This document shows, in pieces, positions 6,743 through 12,213 of a stretch of 12,213 nucleotides of DNA. The translations under genes and the position numbers were made by a program. The notes under the pieces are model-generated. The model was not told the DNA's origin and searched no databases. It saw only the letters and a program-made list of their open reading frames with translations. The stretch's first letter is position 1. Every line of letters begins with the position of its first letter. The DNA comes from Acidobacteriota bacterium (GTDB lineage: Bacteria > Acidobacteriota > Terriglobia > Terriglobales > Acidobacteriaceae): positions 1 to 12,213 of the forward strand of contig JAJZDL010000066.1 of the NCBI GenBank assembly GCA_021851465.1. Reading direction: 5' to 3'.

Positions 6743-7431
6743 GCCGCTTGGGTGAGGCCGCCGTTCACCACCACAGCCTTCTCCAGGCCCTGCAATCGTT
6801 GCTGTACATTTTGGTCGTCGCGCTGTTTATCATCGCCTTCACGGCGCAGCCCTTCCGCATTCCGTCCGCTTCGATGGAGCCAACCCTGCTGGTCGGCGAC
6901 TTCCTGCTCGTCGATAAAGACCTCTCAATCGGCCACGGCTTTGCGCCGCTTGCGCCGACGGGCCTCATCCACCGCGGCGATCTTATCGTCTTCCACTACC
7001 CAGTGGACCCTTCACGGGACCTGGTGAAGCGCGTCGTCGGCCTGCCCGGCGACCGCCTGTACCTGCGCGATGGCCGTGTCTATATCGACGACCGCGCGCT
7101 TGCGGAGCCGTACGCCGTCTTTCGCACAGCCTCCCCGGAGAGCTATCGCGACGACTTCCCGCGCCTGGATCGCGCAGACCCCGGCGTCGATTCGCGCTGG
7201 TGGATCCAGATGCACACGCTCGTCGCCAACGGCGTACTCACCGTCCCCGCCGACAGCTACTTCGTGCTCGGCGACAACCGCAACGACAGCGAAGACAGCC
7301 GCTACTGGGGCCTCGTCCCACGCGACGCCATCGTCGGCAAGCCTTTCCTCATCTACTTTTCGCTGAATGGACCGTCCGCTTCCCTGCTCGACATCGCCCG
7401 CTGGAACCGAGCCCTCAGCATTCCGCGCTAG
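6739..7431 (+). CDS. lepB: Signal peptidase I
   Basis: The 230-residue inner-membrane serine protease removes signal peptides from exported proteins. A single hydrophobic anchor (about 17-37) is followed by the family boxes in order. PFRIPSASMEPTL (38-50) carries nucleophile Ser45. RGDLIVFHYP (79-88) follows. VKRVVGLPGDRL (96-107) carries the general base Lys98. VLGDNRNDSEDSRYWG (176-191) is box E. All catalytic elements are intact and the length is normal for the short Gram-negative-type form. The ATG overlaps the rnc stop as ATGA, so the two are probably translated from one mRNA with coupling; this gene's upstream region has no separate promoter that I can see. A hairpin with a T-rich tail follows about 30 nt after the stop. 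Confidence 0.96.
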   Translation: MSRLGEAAVHHHSLLQALQSLLYILVVALFIIAFTAQPFRIPSASMEPTLLVGDFLLVDKDLSIGHGFAPLAPTGLIHRGDLIVFHYPVDPSRDLVKRVVGLPGDRLYLRDGRVYIDDRALAEPYAVFRTASPESYRDDFPRLDRADPGVDSRWWIQMHTLVANGVLTVPADSYFVLGDNRNDSEDSRYWGLVPRDAIVGKPFLIYFSLNGPSASLLDIARWNRALSIPR

Positions 7432-7439
7432 GCCGAATC

Positions 7440-7458
7440 GCGCGATTGCCAATCGCGC
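7440..7458. repeat. 9-bp inverted repeat after lepB
   Basis: GCGCGATTG and CAATCGCGC flank a single C, giving a strong hairpin or cruciform 8 nt past the lepB stop. It has no T-run. It probably strengthens the 3' end of the lepB mRNA or assists the adjacent terminator. Confidence 0.5.
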
Positions 7459-7463
7459 ACAAG

Positions 7464-7497
7464 ACGAGGCGACCGCATGGCTGCCTCGTTTGTCTTT
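7464..7497 (+). terminator. Terminator of rnc-lepB, possibly bidirectional
   Basis: ACGAGGC (7464-7470) and GCCTCGT (7483-7489) form a perfect 7-bp stem with a 12-nt loop, extendable by a G-T and an A-T pair. A T-rich tail TTTGTCTTT follows. It lies between the convergent lepB and ilvE genes. On the minus strand the same stem is followed only by CTTGTG, so termination of ilvE would be weaker. Confidence 0.6.
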
Positions 7498-7532
7498 GCC
7501 AACCACAATTCACGGCCAACTGCCCGCGGTTC

Positions 7533-8474
7533 TCAGGCCCCCACTGGCTCTGCCACCGGGACGCGCACCGGCGTCAGCCAGTCGTAGATGTCCGGCTTGA
7601 TGCCGTTGACGATTGCGAAGAACTCCTTGTGGATGGCCGTTGTCACCGGCCCCATGCTTCCATCGCCCACCAGGATCTTGTCCACCGAGCGCAGGTGCGT
7701 CACCTCGGCTGCGGTGCCGCTGAAAAAGGCCTCGTCGCAGATGTAGACCATCTCGCGCGGCAACGCCTGCTCGACGACGGGAATGCCCATGGCCTTCGCG
7801 ATGGTCAGCACCGATGCGCGCGTAATTCCGCTCAACACTGAGTTGGCCAGCGGCGTTGTGTACAGCACGCCATCGCGCACCAGAAAGATGTTCTCGCCCG
7901 AGCCTTCGGAGAGATAGCCGTTCACATCCAGAGCGATGCCCTCCGAGTAGCCGTTGATCTCCGCCTCCATGCGGATCAACTGCGAGTTCATGTAGTTCGC
8001 GCCCACCTTGGCCATCGACGGCATCGTGTTCGGGGCGAGGCGGTTCCAACTCGATATGCAGACGTCCGCGCCATCGTTGCCGGGGACGTACTTGCCCCAC
8101 GGAAAGTTTGCGATGTAGACATCGACCGGCGCGCGCAGCGGGTTCACGCCAATCTCGCCGTAGCCGCGGAACGCGATGGGCCGGATGTAGCATGGTGCAA
8201 CGCCATTGGACTCCACCAATTCAACCGCCGCCGCGCACAACTCATCGAGTGTGTAGCGCACCGGCATGCGATAGATCTTCGCCGAGTCCAGCATCCGCCG
8301 CATGTGGTCCTGCAGGCGGAAGATCGCCGCGCCACTCGGCTGTGCGTAGCAGCGCAGCCCCTCGAACACAGAGGACCCGTAGTGGACCACATGCGACATC
8401 ACATGGATCTGCGCCTTCTCCCAGGCGATCAACTTCCCGTTGTGCCAGATGTTCTTCGTCGTCTCTAACGCCAT
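7533..8474 (-). CDS. ilvE: Branched-chain amino acid aminotransferase
   Basis: This PLP-dependent class IV aminotransferase (313 aa) carries out the last step of leucine, isoleucine and valine synthesis using glutamate. The N-terminus WHNGKLIAWEKAQIHVMSH and HYGSSVFEGLRCY (31-43) are typical of IlvE. Substrate and cofactor motifs are YIRPIAFRGYGEIG (96-109), the PLP lysine in SMAKVGANYMNS (Lys156), and LSEGSGENIFLV (188-199). The C-terminal FFSGTAAEVTHLRSVD (250-265) completes the fold. Length is normal. I chose the ATG at 8474 because AAGGAG lies 5 nt upstream and the family N-terminus starts here; a longer in-frame ATG at 8516 would add 14 residues with no support. It converges on lepB. A -10 box at 8534-8539 suggests its own promoter. 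No attenuator-like run of Leu/Ile/Val codons is visible upstream. Confidence 0.96.
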   Translation of the reverse strand: MALETTKNIWHNGKLIAWEKAQIHVMSHVVHYGSSVFEGLRCYAQPSGAAIFRLQDHMRRMLDSAKIYRMPVRYTLDELCAAAVELVESNGVAPCYIRPIAFRGYGEIGVNPLRAPVDVYIANFPWGKYVPGNDGADVCISSWNRLAPNTMPSMAKVGANYMNSQLIRMEAEINGYSEGIALDVNGYLSEGSGENIFLVRDGVLYTTPLANSVLSGITRASVLTIAKAMGIPVVEQALPREMVYICDEAFFSGTAAEVTHLRSVDKILVGDGSMGPVTTAIHKEFFAIVNGIKPDIYDWLTPVRVPVAEPVGA

Positions 8475-8533
8475 TCCAACTCCTTCGCCGCCCGGTTCCG
8501 GCGCGCCAGCCGTCATCGGCCCCTGAAAGTACC

Positions 8534-8539
8534 ATTATA
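8534..8539 (-). promoter_or_regulatory. -10 box of ilvE
   Basis: A perfect TATAAT is present on the minus strand 60 nt upstream of the ilvE ATG. The -35 region is poor: the best match, CTGACG, is 20 nt away. Transcription would start near 8527, between the small membrane-protein gene and ilvE. Confidence 0.55.
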
Positions 8540-8561
8540 CCGGCGTTGGATTCTGCTCGCG

Positions 8562-8777
8562 TCAGCGAAGGACGCCGGCCAGTTGCAAGACGCGATAGCA
8601 GAGCATGAGCGTCATCAAAACAAGATACGCGCGCAACACTCCCAGCGAGATGCGGACAGCCCGCGTCATTGCGATTTGGCCAAGACCGTCGCTGGAGCAC
8701 TTCTGCTCCGCAACATCGTCGAGCGGGTGGATCACGCTGAAGCGCTGCGGTTCATACGAGTTCTGTACGGATGCCAT
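8562..8777 (-). CDS. Small single-span membrane protein, 71 aa, downstream of the Nramp-related gene
   Basis: I do not recognise a family. The ATG at 8777 is preceded by GAGGTGA with ideal spacing (6 nt from GAGG), one of the best ribosome binding sites in the window. It starts 34 nt after the transporter stop on the same strand, so it looks like the second gene of that operon. Residues 1-36 are polar; after a basic patch (R39, R42) comes a hydrophobic segment (about 44-60, SLGVLRAYLVLMTLMLC) and a short tail ending in LAGVLR. It would sit in the inner membrane with one helix. Codon use is mostly G/C-ending, supporting real coding. It may act as a small partner of the transporter, or be unrelated. 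Confidence 0.65.
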   Translation of the reverse strand: MASVQNSYEPQRFSVIHPLDDVAEQKCSSDGLGQIAMTRAVRISLGVLRAYLVLMTLMLCYRVLQLAGVLR

Positions 8778-8811
8778 TGGTCACCTCGAAATTTCTGGTT
8801 GCAGTTGCGTT

Positions 8812-10179
8812 TCAGTTGAATAAATTGGGCAGCATCACCTGCGCCGCCAGCAGCAGCGACAGGGCAAAGAGGACGACGATGATCGTCCAGTTGATGAAGT
8901 TGTTCCACGGACGGTTGACCCAGCGCTCGCCCAGCAGTTCGCGGTCGTTGAGCAGCAGTTGCAGAAAGATAATGGCAGAGGGAAGAATCACGCCCGCGAA
9001 GACCTGCACGCTGAGGATGACCAGTTGCAACGGCACATGCGGGACCAGAACGAACGCCGCAGCCGCGCCGACACACGAGATATACGTCGCATAGAAGCCC
9101 GGAGCTTCGCGCAGATTTTTGTGCAGCGAGCGTTCCCAGCCCTTCACCTCGCCGTAGGCCCACGCGCTGGCCAGCGAGATGGCCGTCGTCCCCAGCACCG
9201 CGGCATTGACCATCAGCAGCAGAATGGCATTGCGCGTAACGTGGCCGAGCATCGGCAGGACAGCACCCGCAAACTGGGCCGGGTCCTGAAAGACAATGCC
9301 GTGTTGGAAGCCGAAGTTCCCCACCAGCATCATCGCGCCCGCCACGCAGACGGTGAAGACTGAGCCGATCAGCGTGTCCAGCCGCGCCCACTTCAGGTCG
9401 GCAAAGCGCAGCCGCTTCTCCGCCACGCAGCTCTGCTGGAAGAAGAGTTGCCATGGAGCGATGGTCGTACCCACGATGGCGATGACCAGAAAGATGAGAC
9501 TGCTGGCAATTCCGCCTGCTGGCATGGTGGGAACCACCGTATTGCGGGCCACGGAGGCCCATTCCGGATGTACCTTGTACGCCAGCCAGAACCACGTCAG
9601 GTCCATCAGGCAGAGCGCGATGACAATGCGCTCCCAACGCAGGTAGCTTCCCGTAATCACCATCAGCGTCAGTCCCAGAGCCGCGACCGGCACCGCGATG
9701 TACGGGCTGACCCCCAGCGCGCTCAGCGCCAGCGAGATCGCCGCGAACTCCGTGATGAGGGTCAGAAAATTGACCAACATCAGGTCGAAGAGTGAGAAGT
9801 GCCCCCACCACTTGCCGAAGCGCTCGTAGATCATGGCGGCGTGGCCCTTGCCAGTCGCAATTCCAAGCCGCGCCACCATCTCCTGCACGAAGTAGCAGAT
9901 CGGCAGCAGCACAACCAGCAACCACAGCAGGTGCAGGCCGTACTGGCCGCCCGCCTGCATGTAGGTCGAAACTGCGCCCGCGTCGTTGTCCGCCTCCATC
10001 ACGATCAGCCCTGGGCCAAAGACCATCAGAAAGGTGAGCAGGTGCCTCTGCCAACCGTGGCGCACCGTGATGCCCTTTTCCTTCGTCGCGGAGCCTGCGT
10101 CCGAAGGGGAGACAATATCCAGTGCGGGATCGGCGCCGAGAACGGAACCTGCTGCGAGTTCAACTTTTTCTAAGCGCAC
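8812..10179 (-). CDS. Nramp-family-related divalent metal transporter with non-canonical metal-site motifs
   Basis: The 455-residue inner-membrane protein has about 11 hydrophobic helices and the overall Nramp (SLC11) plan. A polar N-terminus of about 45 residues precedes helix 1 (LLTFLMVFGPGLIVMEADNDAGA). In classical Nramp manganese/iron carriers helix 1 carries DPGN and helix 6 carries MPH. Here the corresponding places read D66-A-G-A69 and A241-P-W243 (VGTTIAPWQLFFQQ). The soft methionine ligand and the asparagine are thus absent, as in the Nramp-related clade that includes magnesium transporters. The substrate may therefore be Mg2+ or Mn2+ rather than iron, but this is inference. The start is GTG at 10179, which overlaps the end of a 57-aa small ORF by 10 nt and suggests translational coupling. 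GTG at 10065 (V39) is an alternative. A metal-sensor homologue is encoded divergently. Confidence 0.92.
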   Translation of the reverse strand: MRLEKVELAAGSVLGADPALDIVSPSDAGSATKEKGITVRHGWQRHLLTFLMVFGPGLIVMEADNDAGAVSTYMQAGGQYGLHLLWLLVVLLPICYFVQEMVARLGIATGKGHAAMIYERFGKWWGHFSLFDLMLVNFLTLITEFAAISLALSALGVSPYIAVPVAALGLTLMVITGSYLRWERIVIALCLMDLTWFWLAYKVHPEWASVARNTVVPTMPAGGIASSLIFLVIAIVGTTIAPWQLFFQQSCVAEKRLRFADLKWARLDTLIGSVFTVCVAGAMMLVGNFGFQHGIVFQDPAQFAGAVLPMLGHVTRNAILLLMVNAAVLGTTAISLASAWAYGEVKGWERSLHKNLREAPGFYATYISCVGAAAAFVLVPHVPLQLVILSVQVFAGVILPSAIIFLQLLLNDRELLGERWVNRPWNNFINWTIIVVLFALSLLLAAQVMLPNLFN

Positions 10180-10343
10180 AGCAGCATCCCCCCCGATTCA
10201 TCGTTCGAGGAGGATGCCTCTCTGCAACTGCTGCGCGGATTGCCGTCCGCCCACACGCAGGCAAGTGGCATCCGCGGATTGCCGGTCGGGATCCAGGCGC
10301 AGCGCAACCGGGCTGTTTTATGAAGAGTGAGAATGTTGTACAT
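10170..10343 (-). CDS. 57-aa Cys/Trp repeat leader ORF overlapping the transporter start
   Basis: This small ORF is not a family I can name with confidence. Its ATG (10343) follows AAAGGGGGAACC, a good purine-rich ribosome binding site, and its TAG (10170-10172) lies inside the first codons of the transporter, overlapping by 10 nt. The peptide holds two copies of C-x-W-x(2-3)-GNPR: C15-A-W17 with G21-N-P-R24, and C29-V-W31 with G34-N-P-R37. C40 and C56 also occur. The repeat is visible in DNA as an 11-bp direct repeat in frame (10234-10244 and 10273-10283). There is no signal peptide or membrane segment. The layout suggests a regulatory leader peptide or a small metal-related protein co-translated with the transporter. 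An upstream in-frame extension to 10460 is possible but has no ribosome binding site that I can see. Confidence 0.6.
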   Translation of the reverse strand: MYNILTLHKTARLRCAWIPTGNPRMPLACVWADGNPRSSCREASSSNDESGGMLLCA

Positions 10344-10645
10344 GGTTCCCCCTTTGCGGCTTGTGCGGCAGCGGTCGATCCCAGCGCTCGTGGCGCGGAT
10401 CGGCGATGCTGCACGAACCATCGGTTCGAGAGGGGTGAGTCTGTGCTGCTTCTGGCTCACGCGCTCAAATCACAGGTCGTATGCTGGGATGAGCGGTGAG
10501 AGGACCGTCCGTAGCAGGGCTATGGGCGAATCTCTGAGCGCTCATCGCAACACAGGAAGAGTCTCCGGGTACTGGGAGGTTCTTGTGCGGGTTCGTTGCT
10601 CATAGTGTCTTTGCATCTCCGGCGGATAAAGTTTCCGTCTTGTAT
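10344..10645 (-). other. Roughly 300-nt gene-free, hairpin-rich leader region of the transporter unit
   Basis: No convincing gene is present. The minus-strand transcript could form two adjacent hairpins. One is CGAACC/GGTTCG with a 3-nt loop (10414-10428). The other is a 10-bp bulged stem, CGATCC plus GCGC against GCGC plus GGATCG with a 5-nt loop (10376-10402). Further upstream is the palindrome TGAGCGCTCA (10535-10544). I compared it by eye with the yybP-ykoY manganese and M-box magnesium riboswitches and did not find their conserved cores. It may be an undescribed regulatory leader or partly the upstream region of the divergent sensor gene. Confidence 0.45.
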
Positions 10646-10675
10646 GTTGTATCATATCCCCCTAGGATATATCAA
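10646..10675 (-). promoter_or_regulatory. Candidate promoter of the transporter unit enclosing the operator
   Basis: On the minus strand TTGATA (10670-10675) and TACAAC (10646-10651) are separated by 18 nt. The operator-like repeat lies within the spacer, as expected for repression by a CsoR-family protein. The -10 match is only 4 of 6. An opposing plus-strand pair TTGTAT (10640-10645) and TAGGAT (10663-10668), spacer 17, overlaps it but would place the transcript start on top of the sensor's ribosome binding site. Confidence 0.35.
10654..10670. promoter_or_regulatory. Operator-like inverted repeat with C-tract, CsoR/RcnR style
   Basis: ATATCC (10654-10659) and GGATAT (10665-10670) form a perfect inverted repeat with spacer CCCTA, giving an A/T-flanked run of five C. 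RcnR and CsoR family operators are typically short A/T-flanked G or C tracts. The site is 12 nt upstream of the sensor's own start codon, so autoregulation is likely if it is bound. Confidence 0.6.
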
Positions 10676-10682
10676 GGATCCC

Positions 10683-10958
10683 ATGACACCCATCGAAAAA
10701 GAAAAGCAGAAGCTGGTCGCGCGCATCAAACGCATCCGCGGGCAGGTCGATTCCATCGAGCGCTCGCTGACCACAGGCGACGACTGCGCGGACGTTCTGA
10801 TGCTGCTGGCCAATGTGCGCGGCGGCATCAACAGCCTGATGGCCGAGGTGCTGGAAGACCACATCCGCCTGCACCTGCTCTCGCCGGAGAAGGCCGTGGC
10901 CCATCCCTACGAGCTGGCGGAGGACCTGATCGACCTGGTGCGCGCCTACCTGAAGTGA
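10683..10958 (+). CDS. CsoR/RcnR/FrmR-family metal- or aldehyde-sensing repressor
   Basis: The 91-residue all-helical protein matches the DUF156/Trns_repr_metal family: KLVARIKRIRGQVDSIERSL (10-29), a conserved Cys, then NSLMAEVLEDHIRLHL (50-65) and the C-terminal LVRAYLK. The sensing positions are Cys35, His60 and His64. RcnR (nickel/cobalt) uses His3, Cys35, His60 and His64; FrmR (formaldehyde) uses Pro2, Cys35 and His60 with Glu at 64. This protein has His64 like RcnR but Thr2-Pro3 instead of His3, so the effector is unclear. The start is the ATG at 10683: AAGGA lies 4 nt upstream and the family N-terminus begins here, whereas the longer frame from 10596 runs across the operator. It is divergent from the transporter unit and its stop lies 9 nt from the convergent esterase stop. 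Confidence 0.93.
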   Translation: MTPIEKEKQKLVARIKRIRGQVDSIERSLTTGDDCADVLMLLANVRGGINSLMAEVLEDHIRLHLLSPEKAVAHPYELAEDLIDLVRAYLK

Positions 10959-10967
10959 TGCACGGGC

Positions 10968-11942
10968 TCAGCCGGCGATATAGGGATGGATCGCTCTACC
11001 TTTACTGGAGAGATAGGGAGCGAGAGGATCGTGGGGCAGAGCGCGCAGGCCCGCAACGACGCACTCGGCGTTGAGTTGCGCCCCGGCGAGCGTGGTATGG
11101 GTGTGGGGATCGCCGAAGAGCGGATCGACCGCTGCCTGCCCCAGCGCGTCGTAACGACGGGCGACGATCTCGTTGAGGTCCACAAAGCCGACATGCTCCT
11201 GCTCGGCGACCTGCCGGGTCCATCCGCGATAGGTGTCGGTGCTGCGGTGAATGTGGCCGTCAACCCATATCTTGCGTGGGACGAGTGAGCAGAGGATGGG
11301 CGTGGCCCCCTTGGCGCGCGTGTCGGCGACGTACTTGCGGAGGTACCAGCCGAAGGTGTGAACGGTCTCGGTCTGGTGGGTCCGCGGATCCTGTACGTCC
11401 AACGTCTCATCGCCGATGCCGGGCAGGCTGCCCCGCGCGTTGGGTGCGCGGGGTGCTGGTGGCATGGTTCCAGGCTGCTGGCCCTGGTCGGGAACGGGCG
11501 GTTGGCCGGGAAGGTTGATGCCCCCGTCGTTGTGGCCGAACTGGATGAGAACAAAGTCGCCCGGCTTGATAAGCGCGAGGGTGTTGGCCCAGTGGCCCTG
11601 GGAGATGTAGGTGTGGCTGGAGAGGCCGCCGATGGCACGGTTGACGACGTTGATTTTAGTTGGGTCGAAGAGGTCTGCGATGGGCGCGCCCCAACCCCAG
11701 AGCCCGTCGGAGCCGATCCCATGGCCGTTGCGCACGGTGGAGTCGCCAACCAGAATGAGCGAAGGGAGATTGGGGTTGGCGGGGCCGGCAAGCCCCAGGC
11801 CAGCCTCCTGCGTGCGCGCATCGGGCGGCGTGGGCGCGCCTGTTGGAGCCGCCTGCCGCGCGGCAAAAGCAAGCAGAGAGACCAGGCATAAGACAGCCGC
11901 TGCAAAGAGCGAGTGGCGGGCAAAAAATGACTTACGTGGCAT
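10968..11942 (-). CDS. Secreted SGNH-hydrolase esterase, rhamnogalacturonan acetylesterase-like
   Basis: The 324-residue enzyme starts with a signal peptide (basic PRKSFFARH, hydrophobic 11-27). The GDSL/SGNH blocks follow. LILVGDSTVRNG (62-73) carries nucleophile Ser68. NRAIGGLSSHTY (101-112) supplies the oxyanion Gly105 region. QFGHNDGG (134-141) carries Asn138. The C-terminal GDPHTHTTLAGAQLNA (277-292) carries Asp278 with His280/His282. Family members remove acetyl groups from pectic rhamnogalacturonan, so a role in plant polysaccharide breakdown is likely. The usual D-H-T-H reads D-P-H-T-H here, one residue longer. A Pro/Gly-rich loop (about 143-175) follows block III. The ATG at 11942 has AGGA 5 nt upstream; an in-frame ATG at 11999 would add 19 residues ahead of the signal peptide and is less likely. 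Its stop converges on the sensor gene with a 9-nt gap. Confidence 0.9.
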   Translation of the reverse strand: MPRKSFFARHSLFAAAVLCLVSLLAFAARQAAPTGAPTPPDARTQEAGLGLAGPANPNLPSLILVGDSTVRNGHGIGSDGLWGWGAPIADLFDPTKINVVNRAIGGLSSHTYISQGHWANTLALIKPGDFVLIQFGHNDGGINLPGQPPVPDQGQQPGTMPPAPRAPNARGSLPGIGDETLDVQDPRTHQTETVHTFGWYLRKYVADTRAKGATPILCSLVPRKIWVDGHIHRSTDTYRGWTRQVAEQEHVGFVDLNEIVARRYDALGQAAVDPLFGDPHTHTTLAGAQLNAECVVAGLRALPHDPLAPYLSSKGRAIHPYIAG

Positions 11943-11994
11943 TCGTTCCTGCTTTCGTTTCGAACTTGCATTGCAAAAACCGAGTATTAGGGCC

Positions 11995-12010
11995 CTCAAA
12001 TCGACTTGAG
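11995..12010. repeat. 16-bp near-palindrome in the esterase leader
   Basis: CTCAAATCGACTTGAG is palindromic except for one mismatched pair (arms CTCAA/TTGAG, centre TCGA). It lies just downstream of the predicted esterase transcription start, a common position for a repressor operator. The binding protein is unknown. Confidence 0.4.
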
Positions 12011-12026
12011 TTACAGGATGGAGAAG

Positions 12027-12054
12027 AGTAAACGCAGGCTTTCTCTCCCGTCAA
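12027..12054 (-). promoter_or_regulatory. Candidate promoter of the esterase gene
   Basis: On the minus strand TTGACG (12049-12054) and TTTACT (12027-12032) are separated by 16 nt. The start point would be near 12020, about 78 nt before the ATG. The -35 matches 5 of 6 and the -10 matches 4 of 6. Confidence 0.45.
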
Positions 12055-12213
12055 CTGGAGCGCCAAAACCATCATTCGGCGCCTGCGCCGATCTGCCGAT
12101 GATAGATTGGGAACGCGGCGCGCAACCGGATCCTCGTGGATCGATTGCACACTGCTCGTTCCTCGATGTCCTCTATTGCGACACCAGCCCGCTGCCGATA
12201 CAGAATTAAGGGC
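12055..12213. other. Non-coding end region, no recognised gene
   Basis: I see no convincing coding region here on either strand. A short imperfect hairpin (GATCC, loop TCGT, GGATC, about 12129-12142) lacks a T-run. Confidence 0.4.

Noticed and set aside
8732..10054. 440-aa open frame overlapping the transporter in another frame
   Set aside because: The Nramp-type frame has clear membrane helices and family motifs; this one has neither.
10273..10283. 11-bp direct repeats (with 10234-10244) as an insertion footprint or attachment site
   Set aside because: They are spaced 39 nt apart in frame and encode the repeated GNPR of the small ORF, which explains them.
10520..10603. 27-aa ORF in the transporter leader, minus strand
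   Set aside because: The nearest GGAGA is 12 nt from the ATG, the codons are atypical and no coding signal is visible; it may be chance.
10344..10645. Known manganese (yybP-ykoY) or magnesium (M-box) riboswitch before the transporter
   Set aside because: The conserved cores of these classes were not found by eye on the minus strand.
10946..11971. 341-aa open frame overlapping the esterase
   Set aside because: It is Ser/Pro/Arg/Thr-rich out-of-frame translation; the SGNH blocks are in the neighbouring frame.

Overview
The window is GC-rich coding DNA that looks like the chromosome of an acidobacterium, probably class Terriglobia (Granulicella/Terriglobus/Edaphobacter-like). This rests on recognised protein types: an Acidobacteria-style secreted VWA protein, a TonB-dependent receptor with an N-terminal carboxypeptidase-regulatory-like domain, and the short form of dCTP deaminase. 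The genus is an inference. I see no insertion sequence, phage gene, tRNA, rRNA or CRISPR array.

Left part (1-4005, minus strand): a truncated secreted VWA-domain protein, a BtuB-like TonB-dependent receptor preceded by a clear cobalamin riboswitch (about 3440-3655), and an HU-family DNA-binding protein. HU and the divergent dcd gene are driven by two back-to-back sigma70-type promoters whose -35 hexamers overlap (4078-4128).

Middle (4228-7497, plus strand): dcd, a NarL/FixJ-type regulator with a degenerate receiver domain, and an rnc-lepB pair (RNase III, signal peptidase I) joined by an ATGA overlap. The pair has an AT-rich promoter-like island, a hairpin leader and a 3' terminator hairpin.

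Right part: on the minus strand, reading right to left, an unusual metal-transport unit runs from about 10650 down to 8562. It has a structured leader, a 57-aa Cys/Trp-containing small ORF whose end overlaps the start of an Nramp-related transporter, that transporter (non-canonical metal-site motifs), and a 71-aa single-span membrane protein with a strong ribosome binding site. ilvE follows with its own -10 box. Divergent from this unit is a CsoR/RcnR/FrmR-family sensor with a C35/H60/H64 site and an operator-like inverted repeat in the shared promoter region. The window ends with a secreted SGNH-type rhamnogalacturonan acetylesterase-like enzyme, convergent with the sensor, and its upstream region.

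The most novel-looking part is 8562-10958: metal-sensor homologue, operator, structured leader, small Cys peptide ORF, Nramp-related transporter and small membrane protein. The cobalamin riboswitch and the overlapping divergent HU/dcd promoters are the best-supported regulatory features.
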